Source: Circinella minor
Lineage: Eukaryota > Mucoromycota > Mucoromycetes > Mucorales > Lichtheimiaceae
Direction of reading: 5' to 3'
Length of the DNA: 64,000 bases
Assembly: GCA_016758965.1 (NCBI GenBank)
Contig: JAEPRB010000182.1
Span: 18,901 to 82,900 of the forward strand
Shown here: positions 62,356-64,000 of the stretch, one piece after another
Numbering within the stretch: the first letter of the stretch is position 1
Layout of the letters: each line of letters starts with the position of its first letter
Made by a program: the position numbers and the translations under genes
The notes under the pieces: generated by a model
Told to the model about the DNA's origin: nothing
Seen by the model: only the letters and a program-made list of their open reading frames with translations
Database searches by the model: none

Positions 62356-63450
62356 AACAGTTAAAAGAATTGGAAACATGGTAAAATACATGTGATATTA
62401 CTAAAAGAAAATTGAAGCAATTAGCTTTCAGGTCCATTTTTTTAAAAATAAAAAATTGTCACAAGAACGTGTAAGTGTTTTATTTTGTTTCATTAAACTT
62501 CAGGATGTAAATATGTAAATGTATATTTGTATTTTTATTTATTTATACGTAACAAGTATAGTAAAATAAACAACGGAATAATGGTGGATTTGATGCAACA
62601 CTTGACTTTATACATACCCTTTATTTATAATATAGATATTTTTCGCATTAAATTTTAATTAGATTTCAGCTGTGAAGTCTATACCATATTTATCACTACT
62701 GATATTAGGACCGAATTCTTTTTCATTTTATTATGTGATGAAATATCTTTAATGAAACCTACCTCAAACCAGCATTGAAATATTATTACTATATTGACGT
62801 TAAACATAACGCTGCTGTTCGCAAAACTCATTTGAACTCGTATTAACTATAATAATGCGTAATGTTCATTTTTGCCTTCTTGAGTCAAAAAGAATACTTG
62901 AAAAGCAATGCAACAGTAGTATGCGAAGACTATTACATTTACATACATAGTATATTCAGGCCCTTTGAACTGAAATCGTGACTACAGTAATAGTTTTGAT
63001 TCTAGAAACGGCTACGTGACAAGCATCATGATTGCTGTCCCTGGATACAGATAAAAAATATTAGTAATTGACGTCATTAATATTGCGAGCGAAAAAAAGA
63101 TTTATATTTATCAATGTATCGAATAGAATCATGTATTATATACAACGACTAATAATAAAAGACTTTTTTTTTATTATATCTGTATACATATTATATAAAC
63201 TTTTCTTACAGCAATTTTCTCCCAGCACATCATTAGAAGCAGGAACGAAAATTTCCGTACCTTTGTTTATCACTATGGAATATACTTGGCTCATATTATT
63301 GTACTTATAAAAAAAATGAAACTGTTAATATCACTTCCATACTTAAATATTTTCAATGTATGTGCTTATTATGATAGTTAGATGGCAAATAGAGGGTTAG
63401 ACACAACATAGTTGTACTAGAATGTGGTCAATTTTTGAAAATTTATAAAA
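62356..63450 (+). repeat. 1.1-kb dispersed repeat, copy 2
   Basis: Direct repeat of 35520-36604. The exon-like minus-strand frame inside copy 1 is disrupted here by loss of one base in the A run before EFG (about 62719), and its upstream ATG equivalent is ACG, so copy 2 is more decayed at that site. The right end is again joined to MITE-family sequence. Confidence 0.85.
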
Positions 63451-63514
63451 CGTGTGATGTCCATAAGAATCGAATTACTGAGTATTCTATGTTTTTAAGT
63501 GTCCGGAGAAATTC
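63447..63514 (+). mobile_element. Degraded MITE terminus
   Basis: GTGATGTCCATAAGAATCG through ATGTTTTTAAGTGTCCGGAG aligns with the right end of the intact MITE (54885-54952: gtccgtaagagatg ... atgtttttggggtgtccgtag), with many substitutions. It lies at the right edge of 1.1-kb repeat copy 2. Confidence 0.6.
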
Positions 63515-64000
63515 GCTGAATCTGTCAATTAATTAAAGCTAGTATGTAACCCGTACTTGGAAGGTGACGACAGCACTATTTTTACTTATAGAAATGAATA
63601 AAAACACCATTGCCATCTAGGTCAGTTAAAGTCGTAACCAGGATTATAGGGTGATAACAACACTATTTTTATTTATTTCTATGAGTAAAAATACTATTGC
63701 TATTGGACAGCAATTCGAATAAACAACAATACTTGACTCCCGGATGCCTCTTCTTAACACCAGCAGGATCATCTGTTAAAATGAGACATGCTCAAGAGGT
63801 CATCCAAAGTAAACTAAAGACAGGCAGAACCAGAAAAAGACGTAACCAAAGAGGCGTCGAATAGCCTCTTACGTATCAGCATCACATAAATATATAAATA
63901 TGTTCAATGAGTGGAGTGTTGTTATGGTGTTGAACTCTAACTACATTATTGATGACCACTTTCTTTTTTTATAAAAAGAAAATAGATCTTACCATACATA
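63515..64000. other. Right-edge accessory DNA
   Basis: Contains an imperfect direct duplication of about 55 bp (63562-63618 and 63653-63710) and a plus-strand 60-codon frame 63685-63864 with no good start before its internal ATG: NSNKQQYLTPGCLFLTPAGS, then a basic tail QSKLKTGRTRKRRNQRGVE. Possibly the tail of a decayed gene. Nothing recognised. Confidence 0.35.

Overview
The window looks like nuclear DNA of an early-diverging filamentous fungus, most likely Mucoromycota (Mucorales-type). It is very AT-rich, with many poly-A/poly-T runs. Short GT-AG introns (about 45-120 nt) interrupt almost every conserved gene, and intergenic stretches are T-rich. Several proteins and repeats look like lineage-specific accessory material. 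The genus cannot be fixed from the sequence alone.

Region by region: 1-23.3 kb is a conserved housekeeping block. It holds a 5' fragment of a membrane protein, a Gvp36-type BAR protein, a 55-residue SMP-domain protein, a Mig1/CreA-type zinc-finger repressor, mitochondrial Mn superoxide dismutase, a low-complexity protein, proteasome beta-3, a WW/FF-domain splicing or elongation factor, cytosolic Hsp90 and a TM9SF (EMP70) protein. At 23.69-27.48 kb lies a 3.8-kb transposon-like element. It has about 200-bp terminal inverted repeats flanked by TA, and it carries a spliced gene with a serine-recombinase-like YARKS motif, a truncated paralogue of that gene and a decayed Ras GTPase. At 28.3-35.4 kb are a Kap123/importin-4 karyopherin and a Ser-hydrolase-like protein (YJR098C/mug180-like).

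35.5-41.7 kb is a second accessory island: copy 1 of a 1.1-kb dispersed repeat, a truncated MITE, a decayed DDE transposase and a multi-exon gene of an apparently lineage-specific family with an EYGCSEVGK core. At 41.7-57.7 kb core genes return: the DEAH helicase Prp43, proteasome alpha-2, a USP30/Ubp16-type deubiquitinase, a hypothetical protein, an F-box/LRR protein, QCR7 and a peroxisomal enoyl-CoA isomerase/hydratase. An intact 456-bp MITE sits in this block at 54.5 kb. From 57.7 kb to the end I see no complete gene. This part holds gene fragments, copy 2 of the 1.1-kb repeat and a decayed MITE end.

The core genes serve protein turnover (two 20S proteasome subunits, a deubiquitinase, an F-box protein), folding (Hsp90), RNA processing (Prp43, WW/FF protein), nuclear import (Kap123), membranes (BAR, TM9SF) and mitochondrial/peroxisomal metabolism (SOD2, QCR7, ECI). 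They are not an operon-like unit, and strands alternate. A recurring trait is the micro-exon: the Pup3 start codon is an exon by itself and its last codon plus stop lie in another exon, and Kap123 has a 6-nt first coding exon. The most novel material is the TA-flanked element with its YARKS gene, the MITE family and 1.1-kb repeat, and the EYGCSEVGK gene.
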